Shown here piece after piece: positions 42,099-52,698 of a stretch of DNA of 64,000 nucleotides (positions are counted from its first letter, which is position 1; each line of letters starts with the position of its first letter). Location: NCBI GenBank assembly GCA_020744425.1, contig JAGMUV010000017.1:62001-126000 (forward strand). The letters are read 5' to 3'. The notes beneath the pieces are model-generated. The model did not search any database and had not been told where the DNA came from. It worked only from the letters and a program-made list of their open reading frames with translations. Origin of the DNA: Dactylonectria macrodidyma (Eukaryota; Ascomycota; Sordariomycetes; Hypocreales; Nectriaceae). The translations under genes were made by a program, and so were the position numbers.

Positions 42099-42320
42099 TT
42101 ATATCCACCTATCAGGCTCAATATGTCCGCATCCACCCCCCCTCCGCAACTTCTGTTTGTGAAGCAACAGCATATCGCGGTGCGAAAACCATTGTGCGCA
42201 TTCGAGGCATTCCAAGGGTTTCTCCGCCACGAACCCTGGGCTGGAGCTTGGGCTTGCCACTGATGGTAAAGCTAGGTGTCTGTATTGGTCTCGTGCGTGA
42301 AACAACCTCAAATAAGTCAA
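42099..42320 (-). pseudogene. Fragment resembling a C2H2 regulator zinc finger
   Basis: The minus-strand frame contains KPLECLECAQWFSHRDMLL followed by LHKQKLR. This resembles the finger found near the N-terminus of fungal C2H2 regulators (CxxCxxxFSRRDLLLRHxQKLH). The second ligand histidine is replaced by arginine (consistent with CAC to CGC) and no partner finger or regulatory domain follows. It may be a relic or chance similarity. Confidence 0.35.
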
Positions 42321-42356
42321 GCTAGTATCGTCTGACTTTGTAGATATAGACTGCTT

Positions 42357-43439
42357 TTAAAGATTATCGGCGAGGGACAAAATAATATCCTTCGCCTCAC
42401 TTCTCACACTTTCGATAATCACACCAGCATTATCTACATTATGCACCAGCCCTACTGCAGCCCCGACGTACGTCGCCAATCTCCCCTCTGGACCCCATCC
42501 GGCATCGCCGGACATTACTGCCTCATCGTGCAGTCGCTTCAGCTCATCGAATGGAGTCCCATCTTGGTGATCGACCCAGCTTCTATTAATCAGTCCACGG
42601 GGTGAGAATTGTTCAGGCCACCCGAACGTGCCCCGTAAGCGGTTATATAGCTGTGTGCGAACTGTCGACGTGGCGCCGTCTGTTGCGCGAATAACCTCGT
42701 TCTGGTATCCCTTGCTGATACGTGTCTCGGTCGCAGCGAGCATGCGTGTCCCCATTGCGACACCCGCAGCTCCCAGGCTAAGGGCTGCAGCGACACCACG
42801 GCCGTCGACGATGCCTCCCGCGGCAACCAGAGGGATTCCGGACTCGCGCGTGGCGTCGGCGACTTCTGGGAAAAGCGCCATGGTACCCAGACCATCCTTG
42901 GCCCTACCATGGCCACCTGCTTCGGCACCCTGGATAACGAGCACATCTGGAGGGGTTGGGCTGCGGACGGCGTCAATGGCCTCGCCAAGAGTGCCGACTT
43001 GGATCCAGATCTGGGTCGCGGGAGATGCCTCGCGAACGCCAGTAGTCCACTCGTTCAATTCGTTTTGGCCGCGACGGGGAGCGAACAGCCACACGGCACA
43101 AGGTCGGTGCTCCTGGACCGCGGATAAGGCGACATTCAGATCACCGTTCCATGTCTGAAAGCCGATCCCAATAGGGAGAAGGGCCGTAGTTAAACGTCGG
43201 GTGACAGAAGCGAGAGGGGATAGTTGTATTAATCCATCAGCCTTCTCCAGGTCGGAAAAAAGATCCTCTGCCTTCATCGTGGGACCGATAAATCCAAGGC
43301 CGCCGGATGAGGATACCGCGACGGCGAGGCTAGGCCCAGACATCACACGCATCGGTGCGCCAACAATGAATGGAGCCTTCACCCAAGGGTATACCTTGGC
43401 TAGCCACCTTCTCAGATCCCTCGGGCGCGGGGTTACCAT
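42357..43439 (-). CDS. Nitronate monooxygenase (2-nitropropane dioxygenase family)
   Basis: Intronless, 360 aa. The family is an FMN-dependent TIM barrel that oxidises alkyl nitronates such as propionate 3-nitronate to carbonyl compounds and nitrite. Landmarks: the N-terminal APFIVGAPM (residues 22-30) and GGLGFIG (46-52); the substrate/flavin loop GAEAGGHGR at 171-179 with His177; phosphate-binding AAGGIVDGRGVAAAL (206-220); and GAAGVAMGTRMLAATET (223-239). The chosen ATG is the first in the frame and gives the usual length. It is read divergently from the SDR remnant at 44017, sharing a 577-bp intergenic region. It is the only intact enzyme gene in the 42-58 kb stretch. A detoxification or secondary-metabolism role is inferred. 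Confidence 0.92.
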   Translation of the reverse strand: MVTPRPRDLRRWLAKVYPWVKAPFIVGAPMRVMSGPSLAVAVSSSGGLGFIGPTMKAEDLFSDLEKADGLIQLSPLASVTRRLTTALLPIGIGFQTWNGDLNVALSAVQEHRPCAVWLFAPRRGQNELNEWTTGVREASPATQIWIQVGTLGEAIDAVRSPTPPDVLVIQGAEAGGHGRAKDGLGTMALFPEVADATRESGIPLVAAGGIVDGRGVAAALSLGAAGVAMGTRMLAATETRISKGYQNEVIRATDGATSTVRTQLYNRLRGTFGWPEQFSPRGLINRSWVDHQDGTPFDELKRLHDEAVMSGDAGWGPEGRLATYVGAAVGLVHNVDNAGVIIESVRSEAKDIILSLADNL

Positions 43440-44016
43440 GATCAGAATGATATGTCAGCGTACAGGAGGCAACGTTGAAGCCTTAGCTGAAATGAGTTTT
43501 ACCTAGTAGGGGAAAGAAGAAAGGAGAAGAGAGTAAACCCTGTATTAGTAAAAGGAGCCGGTAAGAAAACCGCTCGACAGAGTTCTTTAGAGGTCGTTCG
43601 CCACAGAAAAGTCAACTTGGCCATTGTCAACGGGAACTTTAAGCATCCACCGCTGGCGCCGCTTAGTCACATCGCCCTCTCGATGAATGGCTTGCCTGTG
43701 GATGCAGCGGTGCGTAGGGAACACCGAATCGCTCTAGCGATGCTACAGTAGCTATGGCGCTTGGGCACTAGCGCTTGCCAACTTCAAGCTTATTATTCAT
43801 TCCCTTCCGTTTTATCCGAATTGCCATGGAAGTACTGTTCAGGTAGGAATTGTTTTGCGTTTGTGCCAGCAACTCACCCTTGATGAAGTGGACAGATTAT
43901 TCAGTAGACATAGGATGCTAGAATTTCGCTGCAGCTAAATAGTGCTGCCAGGACCAGTCCTGTTTCTGCATTACGCTAGATCTCTCTTTTGAAAATCGTC
44001 ATACTAAAGTATCACT
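43440..44016. promoter_or_regulatory. Divergent intergenic region between nitronate monooxygenase and SDR remnant
   Basis: 577 bp separating two outward-facing start codons. I see no diagnostic factor-binding site; its role as a shared promoter is positional inference. Confidence 0.4.
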
Positions 44017-44700
44017 ATGGCTGCGAACAGAACCATCGTTATTATCGGCGCCGGCCCTGGCATCGGAAGAAGCGTCACCACCCTGTTTGCTTCGAACCGC
44101 TACAACAAAATTGCCCTTTTGTCTAGACGGGACAAGAAGCTGCAGCTCGAGAAGGCGGCGGTGGAGGCAGCTGTCAGCCATTCCGTTACGATCAAGACAT
44201 ATGTGGTGGACGTCTCAGACGGCGATGCTCTAGTCAGCGCCATGGACAAGATCGACGCCGACCTTGGCCAACCTGAAGTCGTCGTCTACAACGCGGCTCG
44301 AGTTCTCTTTTCTAACTTTTTCGAGCACCCCGTAAAGAAGATCGAGTATGACTTCAAGGTATAGAGCAGTGAATGTAGATGCAGATCGAGGACCGAGCTA
44401 ATACTGACTATCCCGGACCTGCCATTGCCCTCTGGTTCAAGGGCTTTTTTAAGCCCGGTTTGGTCGGGGTGACCACACTTGGCGCGCTTACATTTGGCGG
44501 CGGCCTCAGAGCATTTTGGTTCTACTATCACGGTACAGCACAGAAGCAGGTCAGATCCAGCACGGTCTCTCGATGGAGTTTAGCTGGCCTTATCTCCACA
44601 CTTTTTCACTTTGGGTTCAGCAACAAGGCAAGTTATCTTCGGGGCTTACAACTTCTTGTAAGCAAGACTGGCATTGCAGTTGTCAGGTGCTCTCAATCAT
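44017..44700 (+). pseudogene. Short-chain dehydrogenase/reductase remnant
   Basis: The first exon (44017-44358, 114 codons, then GTATAG) is a good Rossmann start: TIVIIGAGPGIG (the GxGxxxG turn at residues 11-17), LLSRR for cofactor choice (NADP-like arginines), VVDVSD, and VVYNAARV in place of the usual NAG motif. Beyond this exon the frame is broken. Weak SDR-like sequence (LFHFGFSNKASYL, corresponding to the YxxxK helix with the catalytic Tyr not evident) lies near 44.6 kb in another frame. It is most likely a decayed SDR; a poorly recognised intron structure is the alternative. Confidence 0.6.
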
Positions 44701-45182
44701 GAACCAAATTCTATCCGAACCAGAACTTGCGCAGCCACAGATGGCAAAGTGGATGAGGATGCATGTTACACGGACGTTGATTGCCGATGTCCCAGCCTGG
44801 ATGTGTTTTATTGTCGTATTGCTGTATGAAATATGATGGATTCTGGGACCATGAAAGCGTACCCGATTTGAATAGCAAACTCCTAACGACGGTTGTATGT
44901 CCATGAATACGTTGGGTCACATAGTTTTACTCTACCGGCGGCTCAGTCAAGAGCTCCAGAGTCAACCGCTGGAACAGGGTTACAGGGGAGATTGGACTTT
45001 TGGTAAAATATATACTAGTACGTCGGTGTTTTATTGCTTGGCATCCCTGTCTCAGGTCACCCTTCAAGTCCGACATGAGGTTCATGGGGGGGAAGGAAAA
45101 GCGATGCATCGTGAAGTATAACCATCTCTTGATATTATTGTGATATAATGGAGGAATGATCAACGCGTCTCGTGCCCCCTCC

Positions 45183-46676
45183 TCACAGCTGGGCAATTTC
45201 AGCCAATCCTTGTCTCCGCACAGCATGTGGAAGGGCCTTTTGAGTATGTATAAGCCGTTTATGAAACGACTCCAGCCACACTGTCTCCTCCGGAACATAC
45301 TGGGTCGTTAGGTGGATGCATTGAAAGCACCGCATCGCAGCTTCCATAGGCGCAATCAAAAGCTCGGGTTGCAGGATATTGAGCAACGAACCGAGGCCAC
45401 GGCATATTTCTGTAGCTAGCTCACGGGCGGTCTGCATTTGAAACGAGTAAGTTTCTTTGTTAACTGGTACTTTTTCGTGGGGCAATGGCTGAGCTATGAC
45501 CCCGCGTAGGGTTTCGATCCTGTGGCAAATGGCGAGTTGTGCAAACCAATAATACAGAAATGCAACACCAGTTCGACCATCTTTAAACGAATAAGAAATC
45601 GACTGATGCGTTCGAGATGGGGGCCCTTCTTGTTCGATGAACTCTTGGTGCCAATGGGTGAGCCGTTCTTCCAACGAAGAGAGACTGCGTATCAATGATT
45701 CAGCGGACGTTCGTCGCTCTGATGTTTGATGTAGAGGCATGATCCTATGTATTCGAGCCAGGAGTGGTGGGAGTAATAACATCAAGTCGATGAGCCGGTC
45801 AAAGGAGTCTTTCGCATAGAATTGCCAGGGTCGGCAGCCCCATTCTAGAGCCGAAAGGAAGGTTTCTCGCCTTTCAAGTATAGCATTGCCAACCTAGTTT
45901 CATGTCTCAGCACTTATTTTCCAAGACTTGACGGATGAGACTGACTTCCAATGGCCGAAAGACGTTGACGAAGAAGCGGTAGTCCAGGAATTGGCTGAAG
46001 AAGGTTGGGCCTAACCGTTGAACCACACTTTCGATGGACTCCAAAGTTCTCACTGGTATGCTATGCTGCAAGCGGATCAGGAACAGCATTAAAATTAATG
46101 AGAGGATTATGACAAACCTCAAAATAAAGCGTTTCATAACCGTCATTCATAGAAGCTTTGTGACTGGAGTATTGTCGAACAAAGCATCGCACACCCAAGC
46201 GCAAGTCGATGTTCCTCAAGAACGGGTGCGGGCCCAAACCGTGCAGGGTAGAATGCCTCGGACCTGCAACAAGCCCTGCATTTCTTGACGATGATTTGGA
46301 TTGTGTCAGGCTTACAGCAGGATTGTCATGCTTTGTAGCCAAATCACCAGGCGGAGACGGAGTTTGGTGGGACTGGGAACTTGCTGTGCCCGGCGGCGTA
46401 GATTGTCGGTGAGCTTCAGGCGTCCTTTTCTTCGTATAATGGACGACTTTCCCTAGTTCTTCTGGCGTCGTTGTGATGAAAACTCGGACCCTATCATAGC
46501 CTTCACATTGTCTTCCGCGGGCAATACAATTCTTGCAAAACGGCCTTTCGTTGCTGCACTGTTTCGTTATTAGCCTCCAGCCGTAGTCTTGCAGAACATT
46601 GGCGCTAACGACTGACCTTGAGTCTCCGTTTCCGACACGTCTCGCAACCTTTGAACTTTCCAGGTACCCCGACCAT
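45183..46676 (-). pseudogene. Zn2Cys6 transcription factor lacking its middle region
   Basis: Exon 1 (46676-46617), a 58-nt intron and exon 2 (from 46558) build a perfect binuclear zinc cluster, C11-x2-C14-x6-C21-x6-C28-x2-C31-x6-C38 (GCETCRKRRLKC then RPFCKNCIARGRQC). Exon 2 ends at 46118 and exon 3 resumes at 46065 (HSIPVRTLESIESVVQRL) until a TGA after QVLENKC near 45916. A second open block (VGNAILERRE at about 45.88 kb to EIAQL at 45183) resembles the C-terminal part of such regulators. The 200 or so residues expected between are absent, and the only possible introns joining the blocks are implausibly short (20 or 34 nt). Regulators of this kind often control neighbouring metabolic genes; this one is probably non-functional or severely shortened. 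Confidence 0.68.
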
Positions 46677-47565
46677 TGCATTCAATTGTTAAGTTGTATG
46701 CCGTTACTGCTAGGATCCAGAATCTGCAAAGGAAGAAGAGGGTCAAGGGAACTCACTACACCAGGCAAAAGAGAACATCCTCTAATCCCAGTCAGAAGCA
46801 AAGGTACCTATCAGCCTTGACAAAGAGCTATCCATTTTAGGCTACATTATTCGCTTTTTAAACTCTTAGCTGCTTGTGTGGGCTGACCGTCATATTCGTG
46901 AGCCAATCAGGTGATGATGCGATGCGGAATTAATATTTGATTACTCCGTACGCCCTCAAGTCCGTCATTGCCAGGGGTCGGCCGCTCCGAGCTGACAAGT
47001 GGGAGTGGGAACGCACTGACCTGTATTGGGTGGTGTGCCTTAGATGCCCCAGGAGGAGGGCTTGACGTACTCGTATCTACCATTCCAGTGTTGGCCACTG
47101 TTGCGGACCACTCTTTGGGGTTGGGATAGTGAGGCCGGGACCGCTGAAATAGACAAGTAGGGTTTTGATCAAACAGCACGTCTGCAATTGCTAAATGCCA
47201 GAGCATTTCGCGTCACTAGCCCTACCTAGATACCGGATCCACGTGCCCTATGCTTTTTATACTATAATTAGCAACTCAATATAAGGCAATAAGTAATCCT
47301 CTGTCGGAATTGCTCATCGCGGATCGCGAGAACTGCCTAACGATTTGTCATCTTCCAGAGTAGAACGTGGGAACACAATAACTTAGTGGCGTAGGAGCTA
47401 TTTGCACTTTGCGGATGCAGACGAGCAATCACTGTGGGGAACATACTGGCCTCCACTCATCAAGCAACCGCTTATCAACCAGTCGCTTAGCAAGCAGCTT
47501 CCCGGTTATCTCGGCTAGCATAGTTCGCGTTTTGTTTAACTACAATTTTCTAACAGGTACTCTAG
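46677..47565. other. Intergenic
   Basis: Upstream region of the Zn2Cys6 regulator. No other gene recognised. Confidence 0.45.
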
Positions 47566-47925
47566 GACCGCGAAGAGCGCATACAATTGATTCAGACTTT
47601 GCGATTTGCTCTCGACGCCATTGGTCTACAGAAGACGCCGATTGTTCCCAGTGTAGGTGCCACGAGCACTCGTGAAACTATTCAACTTGCGTGCGATGCA
47701 CCGGCAGTTGGGGCAGGGTTTGTCCTCGTCGAAGCCATCGCTCACGTTTTGATGCTGCGGCATGTCGATATCTAGCAAAATCACAACCCTCGTAGATGAC
47801 TCGTCGTTCAAAACTCTCGCTGGGTTTATTGACTTCCTCCTCCCGTCTGTTTCTGTTGGATCTAATGGTGCTATTAGCCCTTGCTTAATATCGCGCCAAT
47901 TGGTTTCCATGAAATTTCTCAACTA
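47566..47925 (+). pseudogene. Dihydrodipicolinate-synthase-like aldolase (DapA family) fragment
   Basis: The plus frame starting just after a CTCTAG acceptor-like site reads DREERIQLIQTLRFALDAIG, then KTPIVPSVGATSTRETIQLA and GAGFVLV. This is the beta-strand 2 to 4 part of the class I DapA-like barrel (usual pattern: hDER..LI, P.I.G.GA.STRETI.L, AGAD..LV). The frame then fails. A C-terminal-like piece, LAGFIDFLLPSVSVGSNGAI, lies near 47.82-47.87 kb in another frame. The Schiff-base lysine region is missing, so this is a deleted pseudogene. Family members make or cleave 2-keto-3-deoxy-type compounds. Confidence 0.68.
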
Positions 47926-47963
47926 CGAATGAATGACAGTTTGTAGAACTTCAGTATGAAGCT

Positions 47964-48293
47964 ATGGCGGGCGACTCAACGCCTCGAAGTACCGCAGATT
48001 CTCATGACGCAAAGAAGCTTCAACACTCGGCTTCCTTGGGGAAAACAGCTATATTCAAGACAGGGGTAAGACCTACAGTTTCTTCTCCTTATCTTTGAGG
48101 CCTACGTGATGCGTAACAAGCTGACGATGAATAAAAGACCACCGGTTTGAAGAACTTGCTAAACCAGCAGATCGGATATCCTGCTGCGCCCAGGCTGCCG
48201 TTGCCGCTCATGAGCAATGATCCATCCACACGAATCTCTGAAAATAAGCACATGAAAGATACCATGGCTCTAGAGAAGACACTACACCACTAA
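47964..48293 (+). CDS. Possible small two-exon gene, 85 aa, unknown
   Basis: ATG at 47964 opens 34 codons (MAGDSTPRSTADSHDAKKLQ...) ending at GG|GTAAGA. A 72-nt intron (48066-48137, branch GCTGAC, end AAAAG) leads in frame into 51 codons (TTGLKNLLNQQIGYP, then RLPLPLMSNDP) and a stop at 48291-48293. The splice signals and sensible composition argue for real coding history. No family recognised; it could be the 5' end of a larger decayed gene. Confidence 0.35.
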
Positions 48294-48524
48294 ATGAGAG
48301 GTAGTATGCTGCGTAGCTTTGGCAAGATGGCTACGAAGGTGGAGAAGATTGTCGCTACTACGTTGACGGGAGCTGCGGGTTCAGATTCGGTTGAATGGCT
48401 AGAGCCTGGATGCAGAGGCTCCAAAAACGAACAAAAAAGTGGGAAAGGGCATCAGACATTACTGTAGACATAATAATAAAGAACAATGATAAAGTTCAAT
48501 AGTTAAGTTCATCTGACTTGATGT

Positions 48525-49097
48525 TTGGGCGAAATCTATACCGCTCTTTCAGATGCCAAGAACCGCGAGTTTGTTGCGATTGACCCTAACGGTCGGCTTC
48601 CCTCTATCCACGATCGCAATACTGGCCTCACGCTTTGGAAGTCGGGAGCCATTTTCGAGTACCTCATTAAGAACTATGACAAAAACCATCAAGTCACTTT
48701 TGCTCCCGGCTCCCCCGAGGCTTGGCACGCAAAGTAGTGGCTCTACTACCAAACCACTGGTCAGGGCCCATACTAGGGTCAGACAGCTTGGTTCAAATTA
48801 TTCCACCCGGAGAAGATCCCTGCAACTATCAAGCGCTATGTCAAGGAAGTGAACAGATTATCGCTGGTCCTGGACGATTACTTGGCCGAGCAGAAGAAAG
48901 CGAACACCGGTGGTTATGGTCCTTTGCTCGTCTGCAACAACATCTCGTTTGCCAACATCTCTTTCATCACATGGCGGCGGGAAATAGGATCTATGCTCGA
49001 GAAACACAAGTACAATATCGAAGTCTGTCAGGATGTGAAGGATGGCTCGGCAAGATGCTCGCGCACAAGGCTGCTGTTGCTACGCTCCAGTAGGGAC
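48525..49097 (+). pseudogene. Ure2-like glutathione S-transferase pseudogene
   Basis: The frame carries the thioredoxin-fold end of a GST (EFVAIDPNGRLPSIHD, LWKSGAIFEYLIKNYD with the glutathione-contacting SGAI). After HAK a TAG at 48735-48737 replaces the expected Gln before WLYYQTTGQGPY, and a second TAG follows that motif. The all-helical domain continues (FHPEKIPATIKRYVKEVNRL, LDDYLAEQKK). A +1 frame change near 49045 separates DVKDG from MLAHKAAVATL. The N-terminus upstream of 48525 is not found. Three independent lesions make it inactive. Intact relatives conjugate glutathione to electrophiles. Confidence 0.85.
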
Positions 49098-49690
49098 ACT
49101 ATAGGGGTTAGGGGATAGCAATAGAGGGAGAACAACGGTTCAATCTTACAGCTCTGACATCGACATGGCTTCAGTGATACATGCGGTCAAGCACCGCTGA
49201 CGAGTGAATGATGCAAAGGGCGATGTGGAGAAGTCGAATCGCAGAGCGAATCGTATACATCTGGCTGTACAAGGGTGCAAACCTGTACTGGGTGTTCAGA
49301 GATTAGGACCTATGTATCGTAAACCTCAGGTACCTGGCTCTTCCTATGTTCGAGTGCTCAGGCATTATTAAGCTATGAGGTATGAAGTGCCGCTCTTGAT
49401 TCCTACGATATCATTCGTGCTGATTTGACGGTGGGAATGAGTACGTCCGTGGAGCCTTACCGCGAAACTGCTCACTGGATTCTGGCCTTGCGGCTCCGGC
49501 CACCCGTGACCGCGGGACGGTGCGAGAGGTCTCTCCGGGTTGACGGCTACAATTCGCTCCTGCCTGCAGTGCCCAACGTACGTGACCAGTAAGCTTGTCA
49601 GACGAACGAGGGAGGTCCAGCCGAGACGACCAAGACAAGCGGCAAGATCATATCGTCATTGTGAAGTCATCGTATTGGCTTAAGGGCAGG
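49098..49690. other. Intergenic
   Basis: No gene recognised. It ends in a G-run (49727-49736) inside the adjoining transposon-like region. Confidence 0.4.
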
Positions 49691-49749
49691 CCAGCCGGCC
49701 CTAACGGCGGCAATGAGGTTATTCATGGGGGGGGGGTCAGGAATAACCT

Positions 49750-51545
49750 CCCCTTCGAGGTCTTGTAGCCCTATGAGTTATAGATCGTCATCGTTATCGT
49801 CCTCGAAGGTCGTGAGGCCTGTAAATTGGATCATATCGTCACTGTGACGCCAGGCGTTTGGGTCCATCGCGAGGGTCAGTCTTGGGGCTTGGTGGGCTTC
49901 TTCTTCGGCCTGAGAAAACGGGATTCGAGTCTCTTGCTTAAGGATATCGTTATGTTCTTTTTGCTGTGACTTGAGGCCGTGACATTGGTCAGTTAGCCCT
50001 GTTTCTGCAAACCACAGGTTGAAAGTCAGCCAGGTAGGGTTCTCAGGACTTCGTGCCTCTTTTGCCTCTCTCCACTGGCGTTTGAGACCGCTGTCCCTTA
50101 ACCTCTGCCGCGGCTAAGGCTGCTTGGTGTTAAGCCTGAATATCAGGAACGCTAACACTAGTGATGAAATCACCAGCTAGCCTCACGCGTTGGCCGATTT
50201 TCCTCTTGCTCCATTTCTCAAGCCGTTAGAGCCGGTTAGCTGAAAATGCCTCACGTTCTTAATGCATAAGGGTTGCCTCAGAGACGACTTTGCTGATGTC
50301 ATTAATAGCTTTTGGGGTAGGCGAACTCATCGCCTTATGGTATCTCTCATAGAGTCGGTTGATCTGATCCTGGGCATCCTGAAATCGAGAATCGAGAGGC
50401 AGGTGCTTCCAAATAGAGGGATGAATCGCTTTCCACTGTTGCCGCTACTTGGTGAAGATACGGTCGATCACGGGCTTCGCGTTTGCATGCCAAATACCGG
50501 ACTTTTCGAACCCTGACATGATATTATGGGTAGAGAAGCCGGCTTTGTAGATCTTTGAGAAAGCTGCTGCGAATTGCTTGCGGAAGAAGGCTAGGTTTCC
50601 TTCCCAAATAGATTCCCGAAGCTCCTGCTGATATACGTTCTTTAGAGGCTGAAAGACTCTCACGTCGAGTGGTTATGTGAGGTGTGTTGAATGCCAAGGT
50701 AGGATGCAGATGACGATATTAAAATGGATGTAATAGTTAATGCATTTAAAAGAAAGATGCTCTAAGAAGCCGTTAATAACGAGAAGGCGATAGATCTTAT
50801 CTTCCTTCTTATAGACTATAGGGGGTGCTGAGTGCCGGATGTCTATGTCGAAGAGATTATGAAGCCACTCGCCATAGCTAAACCAGTCCTGAAAAGAGAT
50901 TACTTTATGCTCGACCTTTGGAAATGCTCTCCAGGAGTAGGCGTTGAAGTTATGAAGCCATTCTAGCGTGATCTCTTGGTTGCTAAAGCTGGTGTCTGAC
51001 GGTGCAAACCTTATACCTGGAATATTATCAATTTCAGCCCAAGATTCCGTAAGGAATATCTTGAAGATCAGCCAGGGAGGAATAGTATCCCAACAGCATT
51101 TGCGGCTCCTATCTGGATGTAGGACCCTCGATTTGCCGGGTTACAGACTTCTGGGCGATAAAAGCGTGTAGTGCGAACTATGAAGACCTGGATGCATCTC
51201 GAAGGCATCTAATATGAATACCACACTTATCTTCATTCTAGCATTTTGAGGGACTAATGCTATGGTTAGAAATAATATTCTGAAGGCCAGAAAAGAACTT
51301 GTTGATGTCCTTAACATCAGATGCTTCGAAGGCCTTGCGTGCCTGACCCTCAGACTGTAATAGATATTCTAGGGTCAAGGCCAAACACGTTAAATGTAAT
51401 GCCAGCTTGCTTCGTCCGCCTTAACTTGCGGTGGATTAAGTGGATGAAGTGTGGCAGAGCATCTAAACTTAACCAAGCTTTAGGCCCTTCGAAAATAGGG
51501 ATATAGGAATACGTGGGTCCGTGACATACACCTTGCGCGAAGAAA
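49750..51545 (-). mobile_element. pogo/Fot1-type (Tc1-mariner superfamily) DNA transposon relic
   Basis: The minus strand encodes a degenerate DDE transposase. From about 51.4 kb: a helix-turn-helix-like tail, SEGQARKAFEASDVKDINKF, WNEDKCGI (first catalytic Asp), later DTSFSNQEITLEWLHNFN, then LLVINGFLEHLSF (second Asp position, here Asn) and WHSTHLT*PLDVRVFQPLK, the strongly conserved PPHSTHLLQPLDVGVFQPLK block. The last 72 codons (50663-50445: QELRESIWEGNLAFFRKQF, GFEKSGIWHANAKPVID) are open. A charged tail follows to about 49.75 kb. Stops and frameshifts are scattered but there is no strong RIP-type AT bias. I could not define terminal inverted repeats or the TA duplication, so the limits are approximate. 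Confidence 0.78.
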
Positions 51546-51702
51546 ATATGATATCATTGATAGAATCTAGAAATTGACAAATTTGTAATCGCCAAGAGGT
51601 TGTTATCCTGGGGCTAACGAAGGGTTGTTGTGGACATTGATGCCGGTTCCAATGGGATATGAGTTATCGCTGGCCCTCGTGACCTGGAGAATAGCGTCCT
51701 GG

Positions 51703-52698
51703 TCAATCATGGGATTCGAGATCTTCATGATTCCTTACTACGACGTGTTGGGTTTCTGATACCGGAACCAGACCTGAGGAAAAGCTCAGTTGGCGTGTTG
51801 AAGTAAAGACTTTATTGTTTGAGGAATTGCGTCGTGTTATCGGCTCGTATCCTAGACTGGGTCTTGTTTCATTGCAGATGGTCAATGTATCAGACATTCG
51901 GCAGTCGCAGGTGCGGCCACCTCTCTTAACAAGGGTGCGAAGTTGATTCAAAATCGGGAACTCCAGTTTCAGTTTGATGCTGTACACAGCGCTCTTGTAG
52001 GTAGTCGAGATTTCGTGGGCACCACCTAGCTCGGTGCCAATTATGGTCATGTCCATTAGGATTACTAAGATATTGACGTAGATAAGGTGCTTCATCACGC
52101 GGCGATGGGCTGCACTCCCGTCTACCGTCATTATCCGTAACATCTTCCGGGTTTCCCACACGTAGAGACCTGAGATGATGATTTCTTGCGTTGCGAAGCC
52201 GAAGAGCATGATTTTCTCGTAGATTTGAAATGGTCTGAGGTATGGTTGTGGGTGCGGAGAATTGGAGCCGAAATTAAGAACTGTCGGGGGTATGGTAAAG
52301 AGAAAGAAGCTTGAGATGATCATCACGAGCACCCATCGGATCTTTCTCTTATCTTCAACGACCAAGTGGAGCCGGGAATAAAGGACGACGGATTGGCCAA
52401 TGACCATCGGGACGCCCCCAAGGGTAATGATGACGATGTTGACATAGGCGTTTCGGCAAAGCTGGAAGTACTGCAAGAGGAATCCAACGGAGTGGAGGGC
52501 AATGCCCCACGACGCGAAGAGCAAGCTCCAAAAGTATAAGCCGATGCGCTTCTTGAACCTGAGAAAAATCTGAACGTTGATCTCAATGACATTATAAAGG
52601 GAGATGGCAAAGAATCCAGCTATCGCCATTACGATAGGGATTGTGATGTCGATTCCACCGCGGTACCCATCGCCGGATTCACTTCTTGGCTCCAGCAT
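51703..52698 (-). CDS. Seven-helix fungal membrane protein (DUF7703-like)
   Basis: Intronless, 331 aa, starting at the first ATG. Seven hydrophobic helices are readable, beginning with DITIPIVMAIAGFFAISLYNV, then GLYFWSLLFASWGIALHSVG, NIVIITLGGVPMVIGQSVVL and IRWVLVMIISSFFLFTIPP. A polar cytosolic tail of about 80 residues follows. The phrases ALYN-E--, GLYFWSLL and LYSRLHLV are typical of a fungal family of rhodopsin-like fold with unknown function, which I recall as DUF7703. Predicted plasma-membrane location; no ligand or partner is evident. The gene is intact and sits between a transposon relic and an epoxide-hydrolase relic. Confidence 0.8.
   Translation of the reverse strand: MLEPRSESGDGYRGGIDITIPIVMAIAGFFAISLYNVIEINVQIFLRFKKRIGLYFWSLLFASWGIALHSVGFLLQYFQLCRNAYVNIVIITLGGVPMVIGQSVVLYSRLHLVVEDKRKIRWVLVMIISSFFLFTIPPTVLNFGSNSPHPQPYLRPFQIYEKIMLFGFATQEIIISGLYVWETRKMLRIMTVDGSAAHRRVMKHLIYVNILVILMDMTIIGTELGGAHEISTTYKSAVYSIKLKLEFPILNQLRTLVKRGGRTCDCRMSDTLTICNETRPSLGYEPITRRNSSNNKVFTSTRQLSFSSGLVPVSETQHVVVRNHEDLESHD

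Noticed and set aside
42628..43158. 176-codon plus-strand frame opposite the nitronate monooxygenase
   Set aside because: Antisense shadow of a well-supported enzyme gene; Ser/Arg/Pro-rich as expected from reading a GC-rich gene backwards.
42357..49097. An active secondary-metabolite gene cluster
   Set aside because: Only the nitronate monooxygenase is intact; there is no PKS, NRPS, terpene synthase or transporter.
49725..49760. GGTTATTC...GAATAACC short inverted repeat as a transposon terminus
   Set aside because: The two arms lie about 15 bp apart around a G-run, so this is a local hairpin; no partner is found at the other end of the pogo relic.
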